A program made the position numbers and the translations under genes. From an uncultured Sphingomonas sp. (GTDB taxonomy: Bacteria > Pseudomonadota > Alphaproteobacteria > Sphingomonadales > Sphingomonadaceae), in assembly GCA_913775795.1 (NCBI GenBank), contig CAJYLT010000083.1, positions 1 through 64,000 of the forward strand: a DNA stretch of 64,000 nucleotides, in the 5' to 3' direction. Of this stretch, positions 18,652 through 28,030 are shown in pieces. The stretch's first letter is position 1. The number at the start of each line of letters is the position of its first letter. The notes below the pieces were generated by a model. The model made no database searches and was not told where the DNA came from. It saw only the letters and a program-made list of their open reading frames with translations.

Positions 18652-19566
18652 TCAGGCAAAGGGAATGGCGAGCTGCGCCGCCTTGCATTGTTCGGTCTTG
18701 GGCGGGCAGAGGCCCCATTGGTCGACGCGCCCCGGCGGCCAGGTCCAGTCCTCCGGCCCGCCGACACGGTAATGCGCGTCGACCTGCAGCACCTCGGCGG
18801 TATGTTCGACGACGAAGCCGTGCGGGTCGACGAAATAGGTGAAGACATTGTCGCCCGGCCCGTGCCGCCCCGGTCCCCAGCCGATCGTGAAGCCATGGTC
18901 GACCATCCGCCCCGAGGCCTTCATCACGCCTTCCCACCCGGGCAGGTTGAAGGCGACGTGGTTCAGCGTGTTCACGGGCGCGTCGGCGATGACGATCGAG
19001 TGATGGTCGCTGTTGGTGCGCACGAAGCCCATCATCTTTGACCGGTCGGTCATGTCGAAGCCCAGCACCGCCTGGAACCACGCCACGTCGCGCATCGTGT
19101 CGTCGCTGTTGAAGTTGACGTGCGCCAGCCGCTCGGCTCGGTTCGGATCGAAGGGCAGGGCGGCGGCGCGGTCGTCGCCCTGCACCACGCGGATCGTCCG
19201 CCCGGCCCGGTCGCGCAGGGCAAAGCCGCGGCCCGCGCCATGCTCGTCCCAGTCGCCGATCGGCGCGTCCAGCGTCGCCCCGACATCGCGCGCCCGCGCC
19301 AGGAGGGTCTTGAGATCGGTCGCATCGGCGGCGCGGAACGTCATCGAGCGGATGCGCGAATGCGGGCCGCGATGCAGCGCCAGCACGTGTGGATCGTCGC
19401 CGGTCGCGCGCAACCACACCCGGTCGGCGCTGCGATCGGCGAGCGTCAGGCCCCACACATCGGTATAGAAATCGACCGCACCGTCGAGGTCGGCCAGTTC
19501 CAGATCGACGCTGCGCAGGCGCGCTAGCGGGAAGGCGGGATCGGGCACCCCGGTCACGTCGCTCAT
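18652..19566 (-). CDS. VOC family extradiol (catechol 2,3-dioxygenase-like) dioxygenase
   Basis: LRSVDLELADLDGAVDFYTDVWGL...LAHVNFNSDD...LNHVAFNLPGWEGVMKA...FTYFVDPHGFVVEHTAEV. Confidence 0.8.
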   Translation of the reverse strand: MSDVTGVPDPAFPLARLRSVDLELADLDGAVDFYTDVWGLTLADRSADRVWLRATGDDPHVLALHRGPHSRIRSMTFRAADATDLKTLLARARDVGATLDAPIGDWDEHGAGRGFALRDRAGRTIRVVQGDDRAAALPFDPNRAERLAHVNFNSDDTMRDVAWFQAVLGFDMTDRSKMMGFVRTNSDHHSIVIADAPVNTLNHVAFNLPGWEGVMKASGRMVDHGFTIGWGPGRHGPGDNVFTYFVDPHGFVVEHTAEVLQVDAHYRVGGPEDWTWPPGRVDQWGLCPPKTEQCKAAQLAIPFA

Positions 19567-19666
19567 CCCCTGCCTCTCCTCGCGCGATCTTGCCGATTGG
19601 CGCCTTCATGCGCTTGGCAGACGGGAAGTCCAATAATAGGTTTTCGCGCATCCATTGCCTGAGGCT

Positions 19667-20566
19667 ATGCACATGCTCGATCCGCGCCTGCTCCGCACCT
19701 ATGCCGCCGTTTGCCGGGAGGGGTCGATTAGCGGTGCCGCGCGGGCGCTCAACATCTCGCAGCCATCGGTGTCGGTGGCGATCGGCCAGCTCGAGGGGAA
19801 GCTCGGCACGACGCTGTTCGAGCGGACGCGCGCGGGGATCGTGCTGACCCACGCCGGCGACAAGCTGCGCCGCCGCGCCGAGATGATGGAGACGCTGGTC
19901 CGCGATGCCGAGGCGGAGGTCGCCCGTGCGAAGGAGGGGGTGCGCGGCCCGCTGACGATCGCGGGGACGCCCGGTGCGCTCGTCAGCCTCGTGCCCCAGG
20001 CGGTCGAGGCGATCGAGGCGGGCGGGCGGTTCGAGCTCAACATCCTTGAGCGATCCGACCAGGAAGTGCTCGACCTGCTCCGCCGCGGCGAGATCGAGAT
20101 CGGGCTGGGCACCACCGGCATCGAGACGCCGCCCGCCGATATCGATGAGACGAGCCTGCTTCAGGACCCGTTCGCGCTCATCGTCGGGCGCGCGCATGAC
20201 GGGCTGGGGCCGGCGGTGACGCTGGCGGAGGCGGCGACGCTCGGCTGGGTGATGCCGCACGCCGCGGGCGGTTTCCGCCGGCAGATCGAGGCGCTGTTCC
20301 TGTCGGGTGAGGTACCGCTGCCGCGCGACGTGATCCGCTCGGACTCGCTGCTCACCACCAAGGCGATCGTCCGCCGGACGGCGCATGTCTGCGTCCTGCC
20401 GCACGGCGTGGTCGCGGCCGAACTGTCGATCGGGGTGCTCCGGACCGTGCGACTGACCGGCGTCACCTTTCGCCGGAGCATCGGCATCCGCACGCTGAAG
20501 GGCCGGCCACTCTCCGATCTCGCCGCCGATTTCGTCGAGGCGGCGGCGAAGATGCATAGACAATGA
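19667..20566 (+). CDS. LysR family transcriptional regulator
   Basis: LRTYAAVCREGSISGAARALNISQPSVSVAIGQLEGKLGTTLFERTRAGI; divergent from the dioxygenase gene. Confidence 0.88.
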   Translation: MHMLDPRLLRTYAAVCREGSISGAARALNISQPSVSVAIGQLEGKLGTTLFERTRAGIVLTHAGDKLRRRAEMMETLVRDAEAEVARAKEGVRGPLTIAGTPGALVSLVPQAVEAIEAGGRFELNILERSDQEVLDLLRRGEIEIGLGTTGIETPPADIDETSLLQDPFALIVGRAHDGLGPAVTLAEAATLGWVMPHAAGGFRRQIEALFLSGEVPLPRDVIRSDSLLTTKAIVRRTAHVCVLPHGVVAAELSIGVLRTVRLTGVTFRRSIGIRTLKGRPLSDLAADFVEAAAKMHRQ

Positions 20567-20644
20567 CTATGCAAATCCGAGAAACGCATATTTTACATTA
20601 TCGCTGACGCCTGCGCTTATCGCCCCAGCCGCAACGATGGTGGC

Positions 20645-22195
20645 ATGGGAGAGGCGAGGGGCATGGCTGACGACGGCCACAGCATCGGGGAAGCGGGCAT
20701 CGTCGATGTGGCGATCGTCGGCTGCGGCCCGGTCGGGGCCCTTGCCGCCAACCTGTTCGCGATCGAAGGCCTGTCGGTGCTGGCGATCGACCGCGAGGCA
20801 GCGCCCCATCCGCAACCGCGCGCGGTGCATGTCGACCACGAGATGATGCGCCTGTTCCAGGCCGCCGGCCTTGCCGACCGGCTCGCGCCGCTGATGCGCG
20901 CGACCGAGGGGCATCTGCACGTCGGCGCCGATCGCGGCGTCATCCGCTATATGGGCACCGCCGGGCGCCCCAAGCCGTTCGGCTGGGCCAACGACCATTT
21001 CTTCTGGCAGCCGGAGCTCGAGGCGGTGCTACGCGAGGGGCTGGCGCGGTTCGATCACGCGGCGCTCTTCACTTCGACCGAATGCGTCGGCCTGTCGCAG
21101 GATGCGGAGGGCGTGACCCTTTCGCTCACCGGCGACCGCGCGGTCCGCGCCCGCTACGTCATCGCCTGCGACGGCGCGCGCAGCTTCGTGCGCCGGACGC
21201 TGGGCATCCCGCTCGACGACCTCGCGTTCGACGAGCCCTGGCTGGTCGTCGATGCCGAGGTCGATGGGCCGGTCCGCTTCCCGCCGATCGCCGGCGTGCC
21301 GGCCGAAGCCGATCTTCAGCGCCTGTCGGTGATGATGTGCGACCCCGCGCGGCCCGCGACGATCGTGCCCGGCCGCGGGAACCACCGCCGCTGGGAGTTC
21401 ATGCTGCTGCCCGGTGAGGACGACGCCGCGATGATGCGGCCCGAGGCGGTGGCGGCGCTGGTCGCGCCGTATCTGGAAGGCGTGCCGCACCGGATCGCCC
21501 GCGCGACCACCTACCGCTTCCACGGCCTCGTCGCCAAGCGGTGGCGTGAGGGCCGCGTGTTCCTGGCGGGCGATGCCGCGCATCAGACGCCGCCCTTTTT
21601 CGGGCAGGGCATGTGCCACGGGATGCGCGACGTCGCGAACCTTGCCTGGAAACTCGGCATGGTGAAGCGCGGGCGGGCGGGCGACGCGCTGCTCGACACC
21701 TATCAGCCGGAGCGCGACCCGCATGTCCGCGCGGTGATCGGCGCGGCGATCGCGGCGGGGCGGTACATCTGCACGCTCGACCCCGTGACCGCCGCCGCGC
21801 GGGATGCGGAGATGCGTGCCCGGCCCGCCCCCGCCGCGGGCGAGACCGCCGCAGACCTCATCCCCGCGATCGAGGCGGGCGTCGTCGGCAAGGGGCAGGG
21901 CGCAGGCGAACGCTTCATCCAGCCGCGGCTAAGCGACGGGCGATTGCTCGACGCGGCGACGGGCGGCGGCTGGCGGCTGTTCGCGTCCGGATCGCCGTCC
22001 GCGCCCACCGGCATCGCCGTGATCCACCTCGACGCACCACTCGACGACGGCGGTGCGGTCGCCGCGTGGCTCGCCGAGCGGGGGGCAGAAGCAGTGCTCG
22101 TCCGCCCCGATTTCTACGTGTTCGACACCGGATCACCCGCCGCGCTGGTCGACCGCCTTGTCCGCATGATCGCCCCTGAAGGAGTCCCCGCGTGA
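20645..22195 (+). CDS. FAD-dependent aromatic monooxygenase (MhpA-like)
   Basis: VAIVGCGPVGALAANLFAIEGLSVLAIDRE, VFLAGDAAHQTPPFFGQGMCHGMRDVANLAWKL. An alternative ATG exists at 20663. Confidence 0.85.
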   Translation: MGEARGMADDGHSIGEAGIVDVAIVGCGPVGALAANLFAIEGLSVLAIDREAAPHPQPRAVHVDHEMMRLFQAAGLADRLAPLMRATEGHLHVGADRGVIRYMGTAGRPKPFGWANDHFFWQPELEAVLREGLARFDHAALFTSTECVGLSQDAEGVTLSLTGDRAVRARYVIACDGARSFVRRTLGIPLDDLAFDEPWLVVDAEVDGPVRFPPIAGVPAEADLQRLSVMMCDPARPATIVPGRGNHRRWEFMLLPGEDDAAMMRPEAVAALVAPYLEGVPHRIARATTYRFHGLVAKRWREGRVFLAGDAAHQTPPFFGQGMCHGMRDVANLAWKLGMVKRGRAGDALLDTYQPERDPHVRAVIGAAIAAGRYICTLDPVTAAARDAEMRARPAPAAGETAADLIPAIEAGVVGKGQGAGERFIQPRLSDGRLLDAATGGGWRLFASGSPSAPTGIAVIHLDAPLDDGGAVAAWLAERGAEAVLVRPDFYVFDTGSPAALVDRLVRMIAPEGVPA

Positions 22196-23037
22196 AACTC
22201 GTCAGCTTCCGCCGCCCCGACGGTACGCCGAGCTTCGGCAGGGTCGAGGGGGACCGCGTTCTCGATCTCGGCCGTTCCGATGGCCCGGCGACGCTCCGCG
22301 CCGCGCTGGCCGCGGGTACGCCACTCGGTGATCCGGCGCCGGGCACCGGCTATGCGCTGGCGGACGTGGTGCTGCTGCCCGTCATTCCCGACCCCGCCAA
22401 GATCCTGTGCGTCGGCCATAATTACGAGACGCACCGGCAGGAGACCGGCCGCGCCAAGGTCGAGCATCCGTCGATCTTCATCCGTTTTGCCGACACGCTC
22501 GTCGCCGATGGCCAGCCGATCGTCCGCCCGCGCGCCTCGGGCGACCTCGACTATGAGGCGGAACTCGCCGTCGTCATCGGCAAGGGCGGCCGCGCGATCG
22601 CCGAGGCCGACGCGATGGCGCACGTCGCGGGCTATGCCTGCTTCAACGACGCCAGCGTCCGCGACTGGCAGTGGCACACGACGCAGTTCGCGCCGGGCAA
22701 GAACTTTCCCGGCACCGGCGCCTTCGGCCCGTGGCTGGTGACGCCGGACGAGGCGGGCGACCTCGCCGACGTGCGCGTCGTCTCGCGCCTGAACGGCACG
22801 GTGATGCAGGATCAGCCGGTGCGCGACATGATCTTCCCGATCGCGAGGATCATCGCCTACGTCTCCGCCTTCACGGCCCTGTCGCCCGGCGACGTGATCG
22901 CGACGGGCACGCCCGGCGGCGTCGGCGCCAAGCGCACCCCGCCGGTCTGGATGCAGCCCGGCGACCGGATCGAGATCGACATCGGCCCGATCGGCACCCT
23001 GTCCAATTTCATCGCACACGAAGACGCACTCGCCTGA
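22192..23037 (+). CDS. Fumarylacetoacetate hydrolase family protein
   Basis: ILCVGHNYETHRQETGR, DYEAELAVVIGKGGR, PGDVIATGTPGGVGAKR. GTG start overlaps the upstream TGA. Confidence 0.85.
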   Translation: MKLVSFRRPDGTPSFGRVEGDRVLDLGRSDGPATLRAALAAGTPLGDPAPGTGYALADVVLLPVIPDPAKILCVGHNYETHRQETGRAKVEHPSIFIRFADTLVADGQPIVRPRASGDLDYEAELAVVIGKGGRAIAEADAMAHVAGYACFNDASVRDWQWHTTQFAPGKNFPGTGAFGPWLVTPDEAGDLADVRVVSRLNGTVMQDQPVRDMIFPIARIIAYVSAFTALSPGDVIATGTPGGVGAKRTPPVWMQPGDRIEIDIGPIGTLSNFIAHEDALA

Positions 23038-23064
23038 AGGCGCGGCACCTGGGGAGAGGAAATC

Positions 23065-25431
23065 ATGAAGCACAATGTTCTGATGCTGCTGGCAGGGGCC
23101 AGCCTCGCGACCCTCGCAATGCCCGCTGCGGCGCAGGAGGCGCAGCCCGGCGCGACCGCCGACAACCCGCCGGAAGCCACCGCGCAGGAAGCGGCGGATG
23201 CCGCGCAGACCGGCGACATCATCGTCACCGCGACGCGCCGCGCCAGCCGGCTTCAGGACGTGCCGCTCGCGGTCAATGCGGTGTCGGGCGAGCAGCTCGC
23301 CGAAAGGGGGTTCCAGAGCCTCACCGACATCCAGTACCAGATCCCCGGCGTCCAGTTCGGCAACTCACCCAACGACGCGGGTTTCCGCCTGCGCGGCGTG
23401 GGTTCGGCCGGCGGCTTCTCCTCGTCGTCGGAGCAGAATGTCGGCACCGTCGTCGACGGCGTCGTCATCCCCTTCGGCAATCCGGTGCAGAGCCTCGGCG
23501 ATCTCGACCGGGTCGAAGTGCTGAAGGGGCCGCAGGGGACGCAGTTCGGCAAGAACGCCTCGTCGGGCGTCGTCAGCATCACGACGGCCAAGCCCGAACT
23601 CGGCCATTTCGGCGGCACGATCAATGCCGCGTACGGCGAACTCAACGACTATAACGTCGGCGCCAGCGTCAACGTGCCGCTGGGCAAGACCGCGGCGCTG
23701 TCGGTCTATGGCTTCGCGCGCGGCTATGACGGGTTCGTCGAGAATGTGAAGCGGGACGAGATGTGGGGCGGTACCAATGCCTATGGCGGCCGCGCCAAGC
23801 TCTATTGGGAGCCGAGCGACAATTTCAGCGCCTATCTGATCGGCGACTGGTCGCGCACCAAGCAGAAGGGGCCGGGCCAGCTCTGGACGTTCAACCGGCT
23901 GCCGTCGAACGCCAACCCGCTCAACGCGGCGCGCAACGGAACGGTGCTGGCGCTCGGCATCGTCCCGGGCTTCGACAACGAGCAGTCGGCCGAGGACAGC
24001 GAGGGTTATACCGACGAGAAGAACTTCGGCGGCTCGCTCGAACTCAACCTGAAGCTCGGCGACTACAACCTCACCTCGATCACCGCGTACCGCCGGCTCG
24101 ATTATGCGTTCAACACCTTTGCCATCGACGCCTATCCGCTGCCGATCTTCGTCGCGCGCGGGCCGGGTGACGACCGCGATTACTGGTCGCAGGAACTGCG
24201 GGTGACCTCGCCCACCGGATCGATGTTCGAATATGTCGCGGGCGTCTATCTGTCGCGTCAGCGTTCGGGCATCGACGGCTATTACAACAGCGCGCAGCTT
24301 CGCCCGGCGCTGCCCTTCTCGGCCCAGCCGCAATTGTCGATCACCGCGGGCCAGACCACGACCAAGACGCAGTCGGATAGCGCCGCCGCCTTCTTCGACG
24401 GCGCGATCAAGGTGAGCGACGAGTTCCGCATCCTGCTCGGCGGCCGCTACAGCTACGACTGGGTGGACGCCGAGAGCTTCTCGGTCGTCGATCCGCTGTT
24501 CCCGCCGTTCGTCGGCCCCAACGGCTTCACCGTGCCCTACACGCCGCGTCCCCGCTCGACCGGCAGCACGGAAAAGGGCGACTGGTCGGGCCGCGTCGGG
24601 TTCGAGGTGAAGCCCGCGCAGGATATCCTGTTCTATGGCACCGTCGCGCGCGGCTATCTGGGGCCGACGGTCACCTTCTCGGGCCTGACCGGCAGCCAGG
24701 TACAGGTGAAGCCGCAGACCGTCGTCGACATCACCGTGGGCGCCAAGACGCAATTGTTCGACCGCCGCCTGACGTTCAACGCGAACGTGTTCTTCGACAC
24801 CTATCGTGACCTCCAGACCTCGGTGTTCAACGGGCTGGAGTTCCTGACCGAGAATGCCGGCGGGTTCGAGGCGGCGGGGTTCGAGGTCGAGGGGACGTGG
24901 CGGTTCAACCGCAACTTCTCGGTCAATGCCGGCTACACCTATTCCGACACCTATTTCACCGATTACGTGACGGCGTGCCCGGATTCGACCGTGCTACAGG
25001 GCGCGGCGGCGGTGGCGGCGCAGTGCAATGCGCCGGGATCCACGGCGGGTACGCCGCTGTTCCAGGCCAAGGGGCTGCCGCTGTCGGGCGCGCCCAAGCA
25101 CAGCGTGCAGGCGGGCGCCAATCTCGACCTGCCGATCAACGACCGGCTGAAGCTCGACGCGTCGGGCACCTATTACTACCGTAGCGAAGTGACCTATGAT
25201 CCCGGCGAGCTTTACGCGCGCCAGCCCGGCTATGACGTGGTCGGCCTGAACATCGGCATCGGTGCGCCCGATGGCCGCTGGCGGGTCGGGGCGTTCGCGC
25301 GCAACCTGTTCGATACCAAGTTCCAGTCGGCGGTGATCGTCCTGCCGTTCACGACGCCCGGCGGCGCGGTGAACTGGAACACGCGCGACGGGCGGCGGAC
25401 GATCGGCGTCCAACTGTCGGGCCGCTTCTGA
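23065..25431 (+). CDS. TonB-dependent receptor
   Basis: Signal peptide; DIIVTATRRASRLQDVPLAVNAVSGEQL; VEVLKGPQGTQFGKNASSGVV; C-terminal beta-barrel VQLSGRF. Confidence 0.9.
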   Translation: MKHNVLMLLAGASLATLAMPAAAQEAQPGATADNPPEATAQEAADAAQTGDIIVTATRRASRLQDVPLAVNAVSGEQLAERGFQSLTDIQYQIPGVQFGNSPNDAGFRLRGVGSAGGFSSSSEQNVGTVVDGVVIPFGNPVQSLGDLDRVEVLKGPQGTQFGKNASSGVVSITTAKPELGHFGGTINAAYGELNDYNVGASVNVPLGKTAALSVYGFARGYDGFVENVKRDEMWGGTNAYGGRAKLYWEPSDNFSAYLIGDWSRTKQKGPGQLWTFNRLPSNANPLNAARNGTVLALGIVPGFDNEQSAEDSEGYTDEKNFGGSLELNLKLGDYNLTSITAYRRLDYAFNTFAIDAYPLPIFVARGPGDDRDYWSQELRVTSPTGSMFEYVAGVYLSRQRSGIDGYYNSAQLRPALPFSAQPQLSITAGQTTTKTQSDSAAAFFDGAIKVSDEFRILLGGRYSYDWVDAESFSVVDPLFPPFVGPNGFTVPYTPRPRSTGSTEKGDWSGRVGFEVKPAQDILFYGTVARGYLGPTVTFSGLTGSQVQVKPQTVVDITVGAKTQLFDRRLTFNANVFFDTYRDLQTSVFNGLEFLTENAGGFEAAGFEVEGTWRFNRNFSVNAGYTYSDTYFTDYVTACPDSTVLQGAAAVAAQCNAPGSTAGTPLFQAKGLPLSGAPKHSVQAGANLDLPINDRLKLDASGTYYYRSEVTYDPGELYARQPGYDVVGLNIGIGAPDGRWRVGAFARNLFDTKFQSAVIVLPFTTPGGAVNWNTRDGRRTIGVQLSGRF

Positions 25432-26255
25432 TGCACGATCCCGCCGCCATCGCCGGACTGGGCACCCGCCTTGGTCCGGATGTGCTGGCGGCGGTGCAGG
25501 CGATGTATGCCGACGAGCAGACCGACCGGACGCCGCCGGTGGTCGCGGACGCCGCCTATGGCGCGCACGAGCGGCAGCGGCTCGACCTCTATGCACCATC
25601 GGGCGCGGACGGCCGGCCGGTGCTGCTCTGGGTGCATGGCGGCGGGTTCGTGCGCGGCGAAAAGGCGAGCGACGCACATCCCTATAACGCGCATGTCGGG
25701 CGCTGGGCGGCGCGGTCGGGGCTCATCGGCGCGGTGATGAACTATCGCCTGCTGCCTGATGCGCGCTGGCCGTCCGGCGGCGAGGACGTGGCGGCGGCGG
25801 TCGAGTGGCTGGTCGCCAATGTCGCCGATAGCGGCGGCGACCCGGCGCGGATCGTCGTTGCCGGCACCTCGGCCGGGTCGGTGCATGTCGCGACCGCGAT
25901 GCAGCGCGGCCTGTTGCCCCCGGCGGTGCGCGGGGTGGTGCTGCTCTCGGGCCTCTACGGCGCGACTGCGCCCGAGGATCGCGACGTGCCCTATCTGGGC
26001 GAGGCCAGCCCGCTCGAACCCGCCCGGATTGCGGCGGCGGGGCTACCGATGCTGCTCGCCTGCGCCGAGCACGATCCCGACCGTTTTCAGGCCGAGACGC
26101 TGGCGCTCGCCGACGCCGCCTTCGCTGCGACCGGCCGCTTGCCGCGCCTGTCGGTCGTCGCGGGACACAACCACTTCAGCCTCGCCTGTCACCTGGGCGG
26201 CAGCGACGCGCGGCTGGCGTCCGACATTCTCGATTTCGTGGAGCAATTGGCATGA
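25431..26255 (+). CDS. Alpha/beta hydrolase (carboxylesterase-like)
   Basis: LLWVHGGGFVRGEK oxyanion motif, VAGTSAGSVHVA nucleophile elbow, GHNHFSL. Confidence 0.8.
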   Translation: MHDPAAIAGLGTRLGPDVLAAVQAMYADEQTDRTPPVVADAAYGAHERQRLDLYAPSGADGRPVLLWVHGGGFVRGEKASDAHPYNAHVGRWAARSGLIGAVMNYRLLPDARWPSGGEDVAAAVEWLVANVADSGGDPARIVVAGTSAGSVHVATAMQRGLLPPAVRGVVLLSGLYGATAPEDRDVPYLGEASPLEPARIAAAGLPMLLACAEHDPDRFQAETLALADAAFAATGRLPRLSVVAGHNHFSLACHLGGSDARLASDILDFVEQLA

Positions 26256-27559
26256 CGATCGACCGACGCACGATGCTCGCCGGCGGCCTCGGCGTCGCGG
26301 CGCTTGCCGCCGCGCCCGTCCGCGCGGCCCCGGCGGCGCGGTTTCCCAAGGGCTTCCTCTGGGGCGCGGCGACGGCGGGGCATCAGGTGGAGGGCAACAA
26401 CGTCAACAGCGACGTGTGGCTGCTCGAACATGTCGAGCCGACGATCTTCACCGAGAAGTCGGGCGATGCCTGCAACAGCTTCGCGCTGTGGGAGACCGAC
26501 CTCGACCTCGTGAAGGGGCTTGGCCTGAACAGTTATCGCTTCAGCCTAGAATGGGCGCGGATCGAGCCCGAGGCGGGGCAATTCTCGATCGCGATGCTCG
26601 ACCACTACAAGGCGATGATCGACGGTTGCCGTGCGCGGGGCCTGAGCCCGCTCGTCACCTTCAGCCACTATACCACGCCGCGCTGGTTCGCCGCGCGCGG
26701 CGGCTGGCTGAACGAGGAGGCGCCGGCGCTGTTCGCGCGCTTCTGCGACCGGGCGATGCGGCATCTGGGCGCCGGCATCAGCCATGCGATGACCTTCAAC
26801 GAGCCCAATATCGTCCCCGTCCTCGACGTCGTCCTCCCGCCGCAGGTGCAGCCCGTGATCGGCGCGATGCTGGACAGCGCGGCACGGTCGCTGGGGGTGA
26901 AGGAACTGGCGCTTGGCAATTCGACCAAGCAGGCGGATATCCCGCGCCTGACCAAGGCGCTGCTCGCCGCGCATCGGCTGGGGCGCCAGGCGATCAAGGC
27001 GGTGCGCGGCAACCTGCCGGTGGGGCTCACCATCGCGATCTTCGACGATCAGGCGGTGGGCGCGCCCGACATGCGCGACGCGATGCGCAAGCGGCTGTAC
27101 GGCCCATGGCTTGAGATCGCGCGCGGTGACGACTTCATCGGCATCCAGAATTACGAGCGCGTGCTGTGGGGTCCGTCGGGCCGCCTGCCGCCGCCCAAGG
27201 GCGCGGTGCTGACGCAGGGCGGGGGCGAGGTCTATGCGCCGTCCGTCGCCAATGCCGCGCGCTATGCCTACGAACAGGCGCGCGTGCCGGTGATCGTCAC
27301 CGAGCATGGCGTGTCGGCGACTGACGACCGCATCCGCGTCGACCTGATCCGCGGTGCGCTCAAGGAAATGCAGCGCGCGATTGCGGATGGGGTGCCAGTC
27401 CGGGGTTATGTCCACTGGTCGCTGCTCGACAATTACGAATGGGTATCGGGCTACAAGTACAAGCACGGGCTGTTCGCGTTCGACCCCGCCACGTTCAGGC
27501 GGACGGCGAAGCCCAGTGCCGGCGTGCTCGGCGCGATCGCGCGGGCGAACGCGGTGTGA
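26252..27559 (+). CDS. GH1 family beta-glucosidase-like hydrolase, exported (Tat-type signal)
   Basis: MTIDRRTMLAGG signal; FPKGFLWGAATAGHQVEGNN; TFNEPN acid/base; VIVTEHG nucleophile region; GYVHWSLLDNYEWVSGYKYKHGL. Confidence 0.87.
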   Translation: MTIDRRTMLAGGLGVAALAAAPVRAAPAARFPKGFLWGAATAGHQVEGNNVNSDVWLLEHVEPTIFTEKSGDACNSFALWETDLDLVKGLGLNSYRFSLEWARIEPEAGQFSIAMLDHYKAMIDGCRARGLSPLVTFSHYTTPRWFAARGGWLNEEAPALFARFCDRAMRHLGAGISHAMTFNEPNIVPVLDVVLPPQVQPVIGAMLDSAARSLGVKELALGNSTKQADIPRLTKALLAAHRLGRQAIKAVRGNLPVGLTIAIFDDQAVGAPDMRDAMRKRLYGPWLEIARGDDFIGIQNYERVLWGPSGRLPPPKGAVLTQGGGEVYAPSVANAARYAYEQARVPVIVTEHGVSATDDRIRVDLIRGALKEMQRAIADGVPVRGYVHWSLLDNYEWVSGYKYKHGLFAFDPATFRRTAKPSAGVLGAIARANAV

Positions 27560-28014
27560 GCCGGTCCGCGCTGATCGCGCGCGAGGCGGCGGCGGGCGCG
27601 GTCATCAACGGTGTGCTGAGTGCGGTGTTCGCCTTCCTGCTGTTCGGCGGGGCCCGCGAAGTCGCCGGTGCGGCGCTGGTCGCCGACGCGCCGGTCCAGA
27701 GTTTCGCGGTCGCGTTCATGGCGACGCTCGTCCCCACGCTGCTGGTGCGACAGCGCATGCGGCGCGGCGTGCTGCCGGGCGGGGCCGCAACACGGGCCGC
27801 TTCGATACCGCGGCATGCGGTCGCGCGCGCGCTGCTTGTTGCGGCGATGGTGTCGCTGGTCGCGTGGGGCGTTCAGGCGCTGCTGTTCGCCGACGGCGTC
27901 GTCCTCGATCGGGGCGCGGTGCTGATCGGCAAGACGCTGTACGGCGCCGCGCTCGGCGCGATCGTCACGGCGGTTGCGGTGAAGGTCGCCATATGCGAAC
28001 CGGGAATCCAATAA
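27556..28014 (+). CDS. Small integral membrane protein of unknown function
   Basis: Hydrophobic segments GAVINGVLSAVFAFLLFGG, FAVAFMATLVPTLLV, ALLVAAMVSLVAWGVQALLF, LYGAALGAIVTAVAVKVAI. GTG start overlaps the GH1 TGA. Confidence 0.55.
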   Translation: MSRSALIAREAAAGAVINGVLSAVFAFLLFGGAREVAGAALVADAPVQSFAVAFMATLVPTLLVRQRMRRGVLPGGAATRAASIPRHAVARALLVAAMVSLVAWGVQALLFADGVVLDRGAVLIGKTLYGAALGAIVTAVAVKVAICEPGIQ

Positions 28015-28030
28015 GCACGGGGGATTGGGC

